This document shows positions 1 through 10,732 of a stretch of 64,000 nucleotides of DNA, piece by piece; within the stretch, counting starts at the first letter, position 1; each line of letters starts with the position of its first letter. Origin of the DNA: Anagrus nilaparvatae. Taxonomy: Eukaryota; Arthropoda; Insecta; Hymenoptera; Mymaridae. The DNA is taken from assembly GCA_022575985.1 (NCBI GenBank), contig JAKSXM010000007.1:34536501-34600500 (forward strand), given 5' to 3'. The notes beneath the pieces are model-generated. The model saw only the letters and a program-made list of their open reading frames with translations. It had not been told where the DNA came from and made no database searches. The position numbers were made by a program, and so were the translations under genes.

Positions 1-339
1 ATTCATTAATAAATTAATGGTCAGATTCACTGTCAAATTACACTGTAAAAAAATATTGTACTACTGATTTTTTAACTTAGAATATTTTTTGTACTTCAAA
101 ATTACACAGAATGAATTTCAAAAAATTTTTTTATTAATTTATTTAAGTTAGAATTTATTTAATTTTCTAATGACTTATAAGTAATATTAGCCATTTAAAC
201 AAGTTTATTTTTTTAATTAGTAATTGAAATGTAAGTTATTTGGGGAATTTTACAATTTTGAGAATTGTACATAACATATACATACTTTGATTACACATGT
301 AAACTTTTTTTTGTTGTAAAGATACATTTGTATCAAAAG

Positions 340-531
340 CAATATAGGTTGCAGAGCAGAAGTGATTTATATGGAAAATGGACCTCCTATTCGCCAAAAT
401 CCGCATTCGTGTCCAAAATCTTCCCACAAAAAATTAGGAGCGAAAAGATTTCTGCATACTGTTACAGCCAAAGCACAAGCAACAGAAGGCATGATTCCTG
501 CCAGGGAACTGTTTGACAGGGAATCACAAAA
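340..531 (+). pseudogene. MULE gene exon 1: FLYWCH-like C-terminal part
   Basis: The frame reads KSNIGCRAEVIYMENG, then HSCPKS, then AKRFLHTVTAKAQATEG and ARELFDRESQK. The Cys/His spacing and the following helix resemble the end of a FLYWCH zinc finger and its linker in MULE proteins. A GTAAGT donor follows at 532, phase 2. The upstream half of the finger (aromatic WRC part) is not seen, so either another exon lies outside the window or it is lost. The 5' limit is approximate; a CAG acceptor at 352-354 would make a shorter exon. Confidence 0.55.
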
Positions 532-996
532 GTAAGTGTTTTTATTAAAAATTTTTATTCCTCTGGCTACGCTTCATGCAATGTATATATTTACAATAAA
601 TAAAAGAAGAGTAATATTAGCATATATTGTTTCAAATCATACAAATTTTAGCCTGTATATAAACATTTGTTAATTTAAGTTTAATACAAATAAAAATATT
701 AAAATGAAACCAAGCAACTCATTTAACAACATACATACCTTATACTTCATGTTCAATGCTTGTTAAAAAAACTTAATTTTTTTAAAAATATAGTAATCAC
801 TTAAGAAATTGTGATAATTTGTTCACATTTTTTAAAATAATTTTTTTTATCAATTCTTTGCATCTCTTTAAGACTGTGATAGATATATTAACAAAATTAA
901 TTTTTTATTTACCGGTAAAACTCTACTTTTATGTCTTACTGCATTCCAAGTATTACCAAAAGTGAAAAAAAATACATGACGGTTTTTTATTTACAG

Positions 997-1364
997 AAAT
1001 GAAGGTGATGCTGCCGACGCATCTTTTGTAAAGATACAAAAAAGTATATATAATGCCTCAAAAAAAAATGAGTTCATGCCAATAAATGTTAAAAATGATG
1101 AGTTTTCAAATATTTTGGAATTTTATGAATACCTTAAAAGCAATCCAAATGTTTTAAAACGAAATGAAAATGACGCTGAGCCAGTTTTGCATTTTGATTT
1201 GTTAACATCATCATCCAAAAGTCATCACTTAATATTTTATGATAAAGAAGTAATTGAGAAATTGGATGGGAAATATGAAATGTTTGAAGACGGAACTTAT
1301 GATTCTCGGCCTTCTTAAAGGCGTAATGCAGATCTTCACAATAATGGTCAAAATAAACGATGTT
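997..1364 (+). pseudogene. MULE gene exon 2: entry to the transposase domain with the DGT motif
   Basis: A TTTACAG acceptor ends at 996 and the codon phase joins exon 1 exactly (CAA AA|A AAT). The exon reads SFVKIQKSIYNASKK, then LLTSSSKSHHLIFYDKEVIE, then EMFEDGTYDSRPS. LIFYD...FEDGT matches the start of the MULE DDE domain, so the Asp of DGT should be the first catalytic residue. The frame stops at 1316-1318, but one base over it continues as VMQIFTIMVKINDV up to a GTAAGT donor at 1365, which is the expected next strand of the fold. This is therefore a single-base frameshift rather than the true end. Confidence 0.6.
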
Positions 1365-2667
1365 GTAAGTAAGATGATCTTTTATTTATAATAGTGTCTC
1401 TGATCATGTCTGTTAATGATTTATTGTGAACAAATTTACTGTACTTGTTACAACTTCAATTTAAAATTTATTTAAAAAATAAGCGGAAAAATTCGTAAAA
1501 CGCTTTTTACTTACCAAATTTACCTCTCCAAATTTCAGAACGCTTTGGAAAATAATTTTTCTAACAGGGTTTTAAAAATTTTCGTAAATCAAAACAAGGC
1601 ATGATAAATTATTGTAACTTATACATATTAAAAATCACATGATCCTAAAGTGTCACATGCTTATATGAAATTCTGTTCTTGCGATACTGTAATCAAACAA
1701 GACTCTTGGATAAAAAAATTAAGTTTGAAACAAATGTATTTCTTCTACGTCAGTGAGATCAAAAAATTTTTTAAGTTAAATTTCTGAAAATATTTTTTAA
1801 ATTATAGACAGGTATCCCTCGGTAATTGATAACCTCCCAAACTAATTAAAGCAATATATATACATTTTCAAAAAATTATTTAATAAATCCCTAATTATAA
1901 AGTACATTTTGAGCCTTTCGCCAACAATTAGGCGTCTATTTTTTTCTACCCCTTCAGATATTTTTAACTTTTTTTTTATCCATCCCTATGAATAGTACCT
2001 ACGTTAATAATTCATTGTGTAGCTTCAAATTTTAAAAATTAAATAATTTTATATTCTCACGTAAAAAGATTAAGCTTAATTTTGGGTAAGCTTACTAGTA
2101 AGCTTAGTGGAGTAAAAATTAAGTCTTTTAGGTTAGTCCGTAAGCTTAATTTTAAAAATTAAGCCTTTTTAGGTTACTCCGTAAGCTTACTTCAGTAAGC
2201 TTAATCCAGTAAGCTTTCTCCAGTAACCTTACCCTCAATAAGTTTACCCAAAATTAAGCTTAATCTTTTTACGTGGGTTTTTAAGGTATTTCTTCTCTTT
2301 TAATTCAATAAAAATCATTTCTGGACAGTAGCCACGAAAGTACGATTTCCTGGCCGCTACGCGGCCAAAAAATCAGCATTTCTCACTACTGCCGCAGAAA
2401 AATTTTATACAACCCTTGTCCATAAATAAAGAATGGCCCAAATCGCATGTAAATTAAAACGAGCCGTAAATATACTATTTTTTGAAAAATAATATTGCTC
2501 ACATTACTTTAAGAAATCATTTTCAGTTTTCCGGATCATATACCATCTACATATACACGTTTACCAATATTAGAAATGAAATTGTTAATAATTTGTTTAG
2601 TAATATATTAAGCAAACCAGAATTACAATGCTAAGAAATTTATTCATCAATATGGGTTAACTTGCAG
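1365..2667. other. Intron of the MULE gene
   Basis: No coding frame seen. It contains the AAGCTTA-rich palindrome at 2058-2275 and one copy of a short direct repeat (GTATCCCTCGGTAATTGATA at about 1811) whose second copy lies at about 3460 inside the outer foldback element. Confidence 0.5.
2058..2275. repeat. AAGCTTA-rich inverted-repeat (MITE-like) element
   Basis: The ends CACGTAAAAAGATTAAGCTT and its complement, ending TTTTTACGTG at 2275, form terminal inverted repeats about 38 bp long. Inside are many direct and inverted copies of GTAAGCTTA. No coding frame. It looks like a short foldback or MITE. Confidence 0.6.
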
Positions 2668-2747
2668 GTCGTGCCCATAACATGGGTTTGGATGTCAAGA
2701 AAGACTATAAAGGCTTACCAAGAAGTTTGAAAATTTCTTAAAAAAAC

Positions 2748-2865
2748 TTTCCCGAAGTTTCAACCTTTTAGGTCTATGTCAGACTATGAGCTTGCAATAA
2801 TAAATTCGGTAGGAACAGTTTATGACGGAATTGAAATATGTGGATGTCATTTCCACTATTGTCAG
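2748..2865 (+). pseudogene. MULE gene exon 3: SDYE / GCHFHYCQ block
   Basis: The frame reads FPKFQPFRSMSDYELAIINS, then GIEICGCHFHYCQ, followed directly by a GTAATA donor at 2866. In MULE proteins the Asp of S-D-(F/Y)-E is the second catalytic acid and C-x-F-H-(F/Y)-x-Q follows about 25 residues later, as here. An upstream stretch from 2668 after a TTGCAG acceptor (RAHNMGLDVKKDYKGLPRSLKIS, then TAA) may be part of the same exon in another frame. Confidence 0.55.
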
Positions 2866-3011
2866 GTAATAAATCATCAATTATAATTTTATTTAAATAT
2901 TTATTATTAAATCTGACGCATTTGAGCCACCCCCCCCCCCCCATTTATTTTTGGATTCCCTAGGTACCCTTCCTGATAAATATGTTCCATGTTAAAATAT
3001 TAACTTTATTT

Positions 3012-5402
3012 ACGAGTCATTCTAAAAATATAGTCAAAAAAATTTGCCACTACGAATCCTCCGTACTTGAACTTTGTAGCACACTTTTTTAGAAATATGA
3101 ATTATGAAATTTCGCAAAATTTTAGCCTTGTAGGTTCAAATCTGCTCAAATTACACCAAAATTCAATTTTTGTCCATTTTGAATTTTTTCAAATAATTTC
3201 TTAATAAGCCATGCATAAGGATAGTTAGAAGAGTATTGAAAATAGTTTCTGGGCATATTTGCAAGTAAAATCTCTTATGCAATATGAATTTGACATTAGT
3301 TTTCTAAAATTCACCCCTGGACTGCCCTAATACCAATTATGACCCAAAACAAGCAAATAACTTTATCATATTCCACTTCCTTAAAAATATGAAAGTTATT
3401 CAACAGTATTTTTTTTAAAGATAAGCCATAGGTTATCCAAATTCACCTAGTGGTGAAGTGGTATCCCTAAGTAATTGATAACCCGCATACGAATTTTCGG
3501 ACAGATTTAGTTACGTGATAAGACAGGAGTAACAAAATGAATAAAAAATTATGCTATTCTGCTGAAAAGCGCATTATTCTTGTACCCCTTTACTTAACCA
3601 CAAGTTAATTTTATCTAACTTAATGCATATTAAAAAGCAATACTCTCCAGCAGCTTTTATAATTTGAAAATCACCAAAATCAAAGTACGGCTGTTCAGGG
3701 GTAAAATTTTAGAAAACAAATGTAAAATTCGAATATTGAACTAAATTTTACCCAAGGTTATGCCTAGAAACTGTTTTTAATTCGCATGTAATTGGCTTTG
3801 TAAATAGGTTACCATAAAATATGAAATCAAATTTAAAATGACCGAAATCATTATTTGGATATAAATTGGGCAAATTCTGCAAGTAGAGGGTTAAAATTTG
3901 AAGATATTCATATTCCAAATTTATAAATGGGTAGATTTAAATGAAGTGAGTGCGACTTACATGGTCGGGTCTTCAAAACTGCCCCAAAGTGTTTTTTTCT
4001 GAAAGTACTACCAAAAATAAGTAACCAGCCCAATTTTTAGCCTCCCAGAGCGAAATCTCGATTTTTGGCAGCCATTTTAGTGTTTTTGAATGTCGTAAAA
4101 AAAGTAAGAAAAATGAGTCATAATTTTTTTTATTATTGCTGTAAAAAACTCACATTAACATGAAAAATTTTTTCTTTTTAGGCCTGGATAGCAAATTTCC
4201 CTGGCTATCTGATTCCGGGGTCAAAAATTTTTTTTGAGTTGCGCATGCGCGAGGAATCGCTAAGATAGGCTGTTTTTTTTCAAAAGTTGATTTCTCAAAT
4301 GCCTATTAGTAAAAAATCTTGTAACCAGCCTTAAAATTTTCGTTAAACCTTATATTTTTTGGCAAAAAAAACATTTCGATGGGACACTGCTTTTTGGGAG
4401 CTCTAAATAAAAAAATAGCAGCTTTCTAAACCTCATTTTTTACAAATTTCAAATTTCCCGCCAAGTCACGTGACCAATCAAAAATCTGATCAAAAATTTG
4501 GATTCCGCGGGAAATTTTACATAAGGATATATCTTTTCATGTTTTTAAGAGCGTTTATGTTAAAGCAGCGAAATTTTAAAATGAAAGATTAAAATATCTC
4601 ATTTATTAAGGAATTTTTTTATTTTTTAAATTATTCCAAATTATTCAAAATTATTCAGAAAATTCTTTATTATTTCACTGTTTTTCGCCGCTTTAACATA
4701 AACGCTCTTAAAAACATGAAAAGATATATCCTTATGTAAAATTTCCCGCGGAATCCAAATTTTTGGTCAGATTTTTGATTGGTCACGTGACTTGGCGGGA
4801 AATTTGAAATTTGTAAAAAATGAGGTTTTGAAAGCTGCTATTTTTTTATCTAGAGCTCCCAAAAAGCAGTGTCCCATCGAAATGTTTTTTTTGCCAAAAA
4901 ATATAAGGTTTAACGAAAATTTTAAGCCTGGTTACAAGATTTTTCACTTATAGGCATTTGAGAAATCGACTTTTGAAAAAAAACAGCCTATCTTAGCGAT
5001 TCCTCGCGCATGCGCAACTCAAAAAAAATTTTTGACCCCGGAATCAGATAGCCAGGGAAATTTCCTACCCGGACTTAAATAGAAAAAATTTTTCATGATA
5101 ATGTGAGTTTTTTACAGCAATAATAAAAAAAATTATGACTCATTTTTCTTACTTTTTTTACGACAGTCAAAAACACTAAAATGGCTGCCAAAAATCGAGA
5201 TTTCGCTCTGGGAGGCTAAAAATTGGGCTGGTTACTTATTTTTGGTAGTACTTTCAGAAAAAAACACTTTGGGGCAGTTTTGAAGACCCGACCATGTAAG
5301 TCGCACTCACTTCATTTAAATCTACCCAAATAAGTTAGTCGAAAATGAGACAAATCGGAGGGTCCGCTGTGGCAACCGTTTGACTTATTTGATAGAATGA
5401 CA
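3012..5402. repeat. Outer, older foldback element (imperfect inverted arms)
   Basis: The left arm from about 3012 to 3330 (GTCATTCTA..., TTGCCACTACG, TCCTCCG, CAGTTTCTGGGCATA-like blocks) recurs in reverse complement at about 3665-3927 and again at 5329-5402. The right arm is cut in two by the inner palindrome at 3928-5328. The arms are clearly diverged from each other. No reading frame of note. Confidence 0.55.
3928..5328. repeat. Inner long palindrome (foldback element, arms about 690 bp)
   Basis: The left arm starts TGGGTAGATTTAAATGAAG at 3928 and the right arm ends with its exact complement at 5328. The whole 1.4-kb stretch is nearly palindromic about position 4628, with few mismatches, so it is much younger than the outer element it interrupts. 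The arms include CACTTTGGGGCAGTTTTGAA, GCGCATGCGC and TTTCCCGC blocks. No protein-coding frame; probably moved in trans. Confidence 0.75.
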
Positions 5403-5820
5403 CTTTCAGAAAAATTGTTTTCTGCTAAAAGAGTGTGTGAAAATTTGTTACTTGTAAAAATATATTAAAAATTTGAAATGAAACGGGCCTAATTAAGTGT
5501 GAGCAATTTTGCTGTTGTAATACAAAATTTTTGACGTTAAATTAAAAACAAAATATTCTAAATTGTCTTTATGTTAAGTTAAGTAGTTTAAGTTGTTCGG
5601 TAATTCCAATAGAAAGAAATGCAAAATTTAACGCGAAGTTTCAAAAATAAAAAAGTTTGTTTTTTTCCAAAAAAACTACTTAAAATTAGATGAATCACCA
5701 AATCTGAAAATTGTTTATAAATTTTTAAGGGTGTTTGGCTGTCTTAAAATTTTTTGGTAAAACTGCTCTCCTTAGCCACCATTTTTGAAATTTCGATTAT
5801 AGCACCCTACAAAATGTAAA

Positions 5821-7005
5821 AAAAAACGCTGCCAAGTAATTGGCACTATGGTTCCTAATTAACAATAATAAAATATTCTTAATGGTCTATTTTAACTAGA
5901 AAAAAGATCATTATAGATATTAGTACTTTCATAAAAAAAAATTAAGCACTACGTCGCAACAAAAAAAATATTGCTATTATTTTTATTTTTTTATGTAAAA
6001 CACTTTGAAAAAATTTTTTTTTTTTAAATTAAGTTTCAGATCCAAAAAATTAACTATAAAAAATATTTCTAAAACTATAAAATTCCCACAGAAAATTATG
6101 AGGTACTATACTTTCAAAAAGGAAAAAAAAATTGCTCTTTTTTTTTATTTTTTTATGCAAAAAGTTTTGAGAAAAAAAGTTCCAAAAATAAAGTGTCAGA
6201 TTGGAGATATCAAGTAATAACCATATTTTCAGATATTGGTACTTTCATAGTAAAAAATTAGGTACTAGATTCAAAAAGAAAATAAATATTGCTATTTTTT
6301 TTATTTTTTAAATTAAAATATTTTGAGAAAAAAGTTTTCTATAAATTAAGTATCTTAATCGAGATATCGAGTAAAAACCATATTTTCAGATGCTACTACT
6401 TTCATATAATTAAATGAGGTATTACATAAAAAAAACAAAAAATATTGTATTTTTTTTATTTTATTTCTTTTTTAATTTTGAGAAAAAAATTTTGAAAAAA
6501 TTAAGTAACAGATCCAAAAAATTACTATAAGCCTGGTTCCTAAAACTAGTACTCTCATAGAAATAAATTAGTTACTACGTCCAAAAAGAAAAAAAAATTG
6601 GTGTTTTCTGTATTTTTTTAAGAAAAAAATTTTAGGAAAAAGATTTTCAAAAAATTAAATATCAGATTGAAAAATATTGAAAAAATGTAAATTTGTAAAA
6701 CTTTATTTCATTATCTTTTTTGATTATGTATGAACATTTTAATGAATGTCTATGAATGTAGTATATTTACATTTTTTCTATGGGAGTACTAACATCTACA
6801 ATAGAGTATTAAGAAAATTTTATTTTCTGTACTGTGAACTGAAACTTCGCAATTCGCCCAAATCGCAGTTTACCATCCTCGACATCGCTTCGGAAGGTAA
6901 TGAACGTGCGATTTAGATCATTCTTTATTTTTCTGGCCTAGGATCGTAATAAACTGTATTGTTAGTAAGGAACCATAGTACCAATTACTTCTTAGCGTTT
7001 ATTTT
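5821..7005. mobile_element. TIR-bounded element carrying a satellite array
   Basis: AAAAAACGCTGCCAAGTAAT followed by TGGCACTATGGTTCCTAATT at 5821-5860 is matched in reverse complement at about 6961-7005 (AAGGAACCATAGTACCAATT then ACTTCTTAGCGTTT). Between them lies an AT-rich tandem array (about 5900-6720) of the same family as those at 25.1-25.6 and 53.5-54.2 kb, in opposite orientation. No transposase frame; the open frame at 6005-6217 is low complexity. Confidence 0.5.
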
Positions 7006-7340
7006 TTTTTTTGAGACCTCGCGATATATTTTGTCCTTTTTATCAATAAAATATGTTTATTTGTAATTTTAAACATTTTATAGTTATTTAAAAATATACT
7101 TCACCCTTTGTATAAGTAAAGAAAAAAAAATTTTCAAAAAAAATTAAGTTTTTTGGTCGAAATACAATTAAATTTTGGAAAAGTAAAAAAATGGATTTTT
7201 TTAGTGAAAGCGGGTCAAAAACACGTATTTTTTTATGTTACATTCATTTGTACATGAAAAAAGTATAATATATGAAGAAATTACTTCATTTGGAGCAAAA
7301 ATAACAAAAATTTTTACTTCCAAGAAATAGCAAAAAAACT

Positions 7341-7563
7341 CCCTCCGCCTGTCCTCAGGGTCGATATCGTCCACGGTCCAACTTTGCACACACGGTACGG
7401 CTAAGCGGCTAAACCAAAACTAACGCGGCTTGGCGTGTGTTCATAATATGTGCCTAAGTTTTTTTAGGTGAGGTAACCAAACATCACCCATTGCTCATGT
7501 CTGCGTTACAGCTATATCGTAAAAAGTCGGTGGACGATATCGACCCTGAGGACAGGCGAAGGG
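7341..7563. repeat. Small inverted-repeat element (MITE)
   Basis: CCCTCCGCCTGTCCTCAGGG with TCGATATCGTCCAC at 7341-7374 is repeated in reverse complement at 7530-7563, one or two mismatches over 34 bp. The 220-bp element abuts exon 4 of the MULE gene, so it may have removed or moved the exon's 5' edge. Confidence 0.6.
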
Positions 7564-7914
7564 TTAATTAAGAAGGCTAAGGAATTAAAAATTTTACACA
7601 AAAATAACAATGAAACCCAAAATCCGATTGCTAATAGTATTATCAAACGGCTGATGTCATTAGCTCATTTGCCCGAAGACAAAATTTCCGAAGGATTACA
7701 ATACATCAGGGTATTGGCGAATTTAAATTTTCCAAACAGTAATACCTGGGATTATTACTTAAATATTTACTTCGAGAACCAGTGGATGACTATTGTCACT
7801 CCGAAAAAATTCAGCGTATTCCAAGTAGTTGATAAAACGAACAACTATTTGGAATCATATCACAGAACTTTAAACAAGAGGGCAAAAAAAAACCAAGTGC
7901 TAAGAAATTGATTA
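7563..7914 (+). pseudogene. MULE gene exon 4: C-terminal transposase part
   Basis: Open from the edge of a small inverted-repeat element at 7341-7563. It reads KAKELKILHKNNNETQNPIA, then IIKRLMSLAHLPEDKISEGL, then NQWMTIVTPKKFSVFQVVDK and TNNYLESYHRTLNKRAKK. The LALAH-P block and the TNN-x-(L/V)-E-x-(Y/W)-H block are typical of the end of MULE transposase domains. In the run of A near 7885-7892 the frame shifts by one base; after the shift it reads KPSAKKLI into a GTAAGT donor at 7915, phase 1, which fits exon 5. Confidence 0.6.
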
Positions 7915-7979
7915 GTAAGTTTTAAAATTTAAGCGTTAAATAGTTTTTAAAAAAATTTTTATACATGGTTAATAGTACA

Positions 7980-8120
7980 TAAGGCTGAGTCCAGATATAG
8001 CGCGATACGCATGCGACAATGAAAAGCGTGCGATAAAATGTATTGAATCCCTATACTAAAATCGCACGCTTTTTCATTATCGCATGAGAAACGCGCTATG
8101 TCTGAACTCAGCTCAGCCTA
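7980..8120. repeat. Hairpin MITE
   Basis: TAAGGCTGAGTCCAGATATA continuing GCGCG on the left pairs with the complement ending CTCAGCCTA at 8120. The two arms of about 60 bp surround a short centre. The TA at each edge would suit a TA-targeting transposon family. Confidence 0.55.
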
Positions 8121-8862
8121 ACGAACTCGTGTCTAGATAAGTAAAAAATGGTCCAAATACACGTAAATTACATTCCGAGGCAAAGCCGAGGTTGATGAAG
8201 TGCGATTTGGGGCATTCTTTATTCATGGACAAGGGTCGGTTTTTCTTCGTCAGTGGCGAGAAAACACGTCTTTTCCGGTCTTGCAGCAGCCTTGTTCAAC
8301 TAACGTGTTGAGAAATTGCTAGATAATATATTTAATAAAGACTAAAAAATTGCTGAGTTCAAATCATTTTTTTCATTGATTTCATAAAAAAAACGAGTTA
8401 ATGATTTAAATTTCTTCATAAGTAGTTTATGATTCTATTGAGATAGTATAATAGAGAAAAAAATAATATTTTTATAGATTTTCATTTGATTAAAAGGCAA
8501 GTTTTGATGGTTTAGCTAAGGATAAATACAGCTTAAATTTATTTTGCATATATGATGAATAATGTGGGCCTGTTGAAGCTATTTATAAGCATTTTTAGCA
8601 TAATAAGTTTGAATTATTTGAATTAATTAAAAACAATTTTAGAGATCTCCGGAGATCTCCGGACAATTCGTCGGGATATGTTGATAAAGAAAGTATAGGA
8701 ACTCTCTGCTGAAATTAAGTAAAAAAAAAGTAATTTAATAACCTAAAATAATTTTGAACAAAAAATTTTGGTTGAAATTAGTACTCTTAAATAAGTTAAT
8801 TCAATTAGTAAAATAAGAATGTGAGTTATAGTTATTATTAAACAAAATTTATATAATTCCAG

Positions 8863-9087
8863 AGAATATCATTATTATGGATAGTCGCAGTAAATTAGAT
8901 ATTATAAGAGCTGCACAAAATTTGGATACAACAGATAAGAAAAAGAAAGGAACTGAAAAGAAAGAAGCTGTTCTCGAAATGTTAACCAAGTTGTTAGAAG
9001 CCCAGATGATAGATGTTATTCAATTCCTTGACAAATTGGCGGAATTTAAAAATGAAGATGATTGTGCATTTGGGCTCATTGACTTAA
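8863..9087 (+). pseudogene. MULE gene exon 5, helical segment (79-aa open frame)
   Basis: Acceptor TTCCAG ends at 8862. The exon starts with AG, completing the codon left open by exon 4. It reads NIIIMDSRSKLDIIRAAQNL, then DTTDKKKKGTEKKEAVLEML, then LEAQMIDVIQFLDKLAEFKN and CAFGLIDL. It runs to a GTAATA donor at 9088, phase 1, joining exon 6 in phase. No catalytic motif; probably a helical extension. If unspliced it would be a 79-residue protein from the ATG at 8877 to the stop at 9116. Confidence 0.45.
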
Positions 9088-10442
9088 GTAATAAAATACT
9101 TTTTTATTTAATTTAGGCTGTGAATATGCATTAAGGGTGATATTTCCTAAATCTATAGAAATTTTTTTTAATGAATAAATCACTTTTTTTATGTCTGTAG
9201 AATATGTAACAATTGTTTTTTCAATATAACTTCTCTAAGTATATTTTTTGGCCTGTTTTATGCGCACCGTTTAACAGTTTTTACAATGATTTTGAAACTT
9301 TAAAAGCGTTTTTCTCGGGTCAATTTTTTGAAATTGTTGTGCAAAATTGCGCCATACCTAGTACACCGATTTTCTTTATATTTACCGCTATTTGTTTAAC
9401 AAGGGAAAAAAATTAGGATTTGGCTTTTTATGAAGACAGCATTGAAAGTAAAATTCCCTACATTTTTTCCCGTGTTCAACATATAGTTTTTCATTAAGAG
9501 CGAAAAAAAGATCGCCTAAAAGAAAGAAAGTAGACCTATTTTGCAGCGTGTAATGAAAAAAATATATTTTTTATTTGACTTTAAGTTTCTGAAAACAAAG
9601 TTCTTAAAAAGTTTTCACAGGTACTTAAGTCCTTTTTTTGCACTTAAAATTCAAGCAGCCGCCAATTATTATGTAACAAAATTTTTTTTTTAATTTTATG
9701 CAGCCCCTTACGTTATAGATTTAAACTCTTAACATATTTTTTTTCCGGAGTAGCCAAATGGGAGATATTCTGCAAACCGTTTATTTATGCGGCCTAATTC
9801 ACGAACGTAGAACGTGGAAATAACATCACGAAAATAAAAAAAATATTTCTTTATATTAGTTTTAATACTTACGTTAAAAACACCCTATATTTAGGTAATA
9901 TAACCCTTAAGCTAGTATGTACTTAATTAAAAAAAATTTATTTAAAATTTTAAAATTTTATTTTATCTTATTTAAAAAAATTTCAGTTACCGAGGGAAAA
10001 AAGTTTCGAATTATACTTTTCCCAAACGAGGCCATTTTCACCCGTTTTCATAAATATTTAAAAAATTGTATTGTTAATGTTATTTTATTAAAATAATTAT
10101 AATTATTATTATTATGTTTATAAAAATATTTAATGTTGACAATTGACAATTTTTTTTTGAGTCTGATTTCTATTTAAAAATGATAATTTTTTTTCAACGT
10201 ATTATCATACTTATATGTATTCTTATTACGTTTGTCCCATTTTTTTGATTTATCAATTAGATGAGGGAGGTTGCATGACTTTTTGTTAATAAATATTTAA
10301 GTATAATTTTACTATTCACACAATATTTACCAAGATAAAAAATTTTACAGTGTAGATTTAAAAAAACGTTGATATCTTGAACTTTTAATAAACTAGAAAA
10401 TTTTTTAATCTCATTGGTATTAATTATTTTATGTTTTTACAG

Positions 10443-10732
10443 TTGATTGTGATGATGAAAATAATGATTCATCAGAAAGCGCAGATGAAGTAATAGATAG
10501 TGACGTTGATTTAGTAGAAAGTACAGATGATGATGTTGCATTACTTGAAATCCAACTACATTTCAAAAAGAATGAGTTGAATAATAAAAAAAAAAAAAAG
10601 CACATCAAAGAAAATAATATTCTTACGAGCTCATTAAAATCTACATTAAAAGTCGAAGACAAGAAGAAAGTGCAGAAGAAAAAAATTAAAAAAATTTCAA
10701 AAAATATGATAACAAATATTAAAGACATTTAA
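10443..10732 (+). pseudogene. Terminal exon 6: acidic then lysine-rich tail
   Basis: TTTTTACAG ends at 10442 and the exon enters with two bases, as exon 5 requires. It reads DCDDENNDSSESADEVIDSD, then VDLVESTDDDVALLEIQLHF, then a Lys-rich run (NNKKKKKHIKEN, VEDKKKVQKKKIKK) and ends NMITNIKDI with TAA at 10730-10732. Ninety-odd codons stay open in an AT-rich region, which supports a coding past. Acidic patches and a basic nuclear-localisation-like end are common in nuclear DNA-binding proteins. Minus-strand frames here are shadows. Confidence 0.5.

Larger units (their letters stand above)
340..10732 (+). pseudogene. Degenerate six-exon MULE-type (FLYWCH/Mutator-like) transposase gene
   Basis: Six pieces with matching splice phases line up in the order expected of a FLYWCH/MULE transposase: DNA-binding end (340-531), DGT-motif exon (997-1364), SDYE...GCHFHYCQ exon (about 2748-2865), C-terminal TNNYLESYH exon (7563-7914), a helical exon (8863-9087) and an acidic/basic tail exon (10443-10732). 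Known for the family: it moves DNA with a DDE-type RNase H fold whose first Asp sits in DGT and whose second sits near the SD(F/Y)E block. Seen: the frame breaks near 1315 and near 7890, and a TAA follows LPRSLKIS in the third piece, so the gene is not intact. Introns are swollen by foldback and hairpin elements. It could be an old transposon copy or a domesticated gene that later died. The family call is fairly sure; the exact exon limits are not. Confidence 0.7.

Noticed and set aside
2930..2942. C run (and G run at 12763-12775)
   Set aside because: Simple homopolymers; no quadruplex pattern of spaced G runs.
6005..6217. 70-codon Lys/Phe-rich frame
   Set aside because: Lies in an A/T satellite array; composition artefact.
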